Source: an uncultured Opitutia bacterium
Lineage (GTDB): Bacteria > Verrucomicrobiota > Verrucomicrobiae > Opitutales > MB11C04
Reading direction: 5' to 3'
DNA: 7,504 bases
Assembly (NCBI GenBank): GCA_913048545.1
Contig: CAJWWH010000083.1
Span: forward strand, 1-7,504
The stretch's first letter is position 1; every line of letters begins with the position of its first letter. Below are positions 7,252 to 7,504 of the stretch, piece after piece. The notes under the pieces were generated by a model. It worked only from the letters and a program-made list of their open reading frames with translations. It ran no database searches and was not told the origin of the DNA. Made by a program: the position numbers and the translations under genes.

Positions 7252-7504
7252 ATGCAGGTCATTCACTCTGTTGATGAAATGCATAGGATCAGTGAGAAAC
7301 TGAGATCAGAAGGACGCACAGTTGGATTGGTTCCCACGATGGGCAGTCTTCACCAAGGTCATCTCTCCCTTGTTGATTTAGTCAAAGACAGGGCAGACAC
7401 CATTATTCTTTCAATATTCGTAAATCCCACCCAATTTGCTCCCGGAGAGGATTTGGAAAAGTATCCAAGGGACTTAGACCGTGACTTGAACTTATGCAAA
7501 CATA
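7252..7504 (+). CDS. panC: Pantothenate synthetase, 5' part only
   Basis: The frame runs from ATG 7252 to the window edge without a stop: 84 full codons of a protein normally near 280 residues. It encodes the ATP-dependent ligase joining pantoate and beta-alanine to make pantothenate, the precursor of coenzyme A, in the cytosol. Diagnostic features seen: [15 protein letters not shown] (27-41), holding the HxGH nucleotide-binding motif at H34-H37, and SIFVNPTQF (54-62) followed by [14 protein letters not shown], the family's pantoate/ATP pocket region. The start matches the usual PanC beginning ([10 protein letters not shown]). It lies 6 nt after the proS stop, so it is probably co-transcribed and translationally linked. 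No Shine-Dalgarno motif precedes it. Confidence 0.93.
   Translation, partial: MQVIHSVDEMHRISEKLRSEGRTVGLVPTMGSLHQGHLSLVDLVKDRADTIILSIFVNPTQFAPGEDLEKYPRDLDRDLNLCKH

Overview
The window reads as chromosomal DNA of a Gram-negative bacterium. By protein style it is most likely from the Verrucomicrobiota, class Opitutae (marine relatives of Puniceicoccales). Three things suggest this: a large Ser/Thr/Asn-rich surface protein followed by an outer-membrane barrel and a stand-alone FecR-like protein, a type-3 (archaeal/eukaryote-like) prolyl-tRNA synthetase, and start codons with no visible Shine-Dalgarno motif. The assignment is inference from remembered family patterns and was not searched. DNA is moderately AT-rich by eye, with no insertion sequence, tRNA, rRNA or CRISPR array.

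Left part (1-2965, + strand): three tightly spaced genes form an apparent envelope operon. The first is the 3' part of a large secreted protein that enters from outside the window, with a Ser/Pro/Gly/Thr linker followed by a beta-solenoid-like region. The second is a signal-peptide-bearing outer-membrane beta-barrel protein ending in Phe. The third is a periplasmic protein with an N-terminal TPR-like helical part and a FecR-like beta domain. The gaps are 35 nt and 1 nt. Because the surface protein has no visible membrane anchor or barrel of its own, the barrel and FecR-like protein are reasonable candidates for its export or display machinery. This is the part most likely to hold an undescribed system.

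Middle part (3000-5585, - strand): enolase (eno), with a good sigma70-type promoter, is followed after 97 nt by an Rsm22/METTL17-family methyltransferase-like ribosome-assembly protein. In that protein three of the four positions that normally hold iron-sulfur cysteines appear to be Ser or Ala. It converges on the envelope operon across a 34-nt gap.

Right part (5731-7504, + strand): proS (prolyl-tRNA synthetase, type 3) diverges from eno across a 145-bp intergenic region that holds a perfect 7-bp inverted repeat, a T9 tract and a 10-bp palindrome. It is followed 6 nt later by the 5' part of panC (pantothenate synthetase), which runs off the window. These are housekeeping genes of translation, glycolysis and coenzyme A synthesis. 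There is no gene-free stretch longer than 145 bases.
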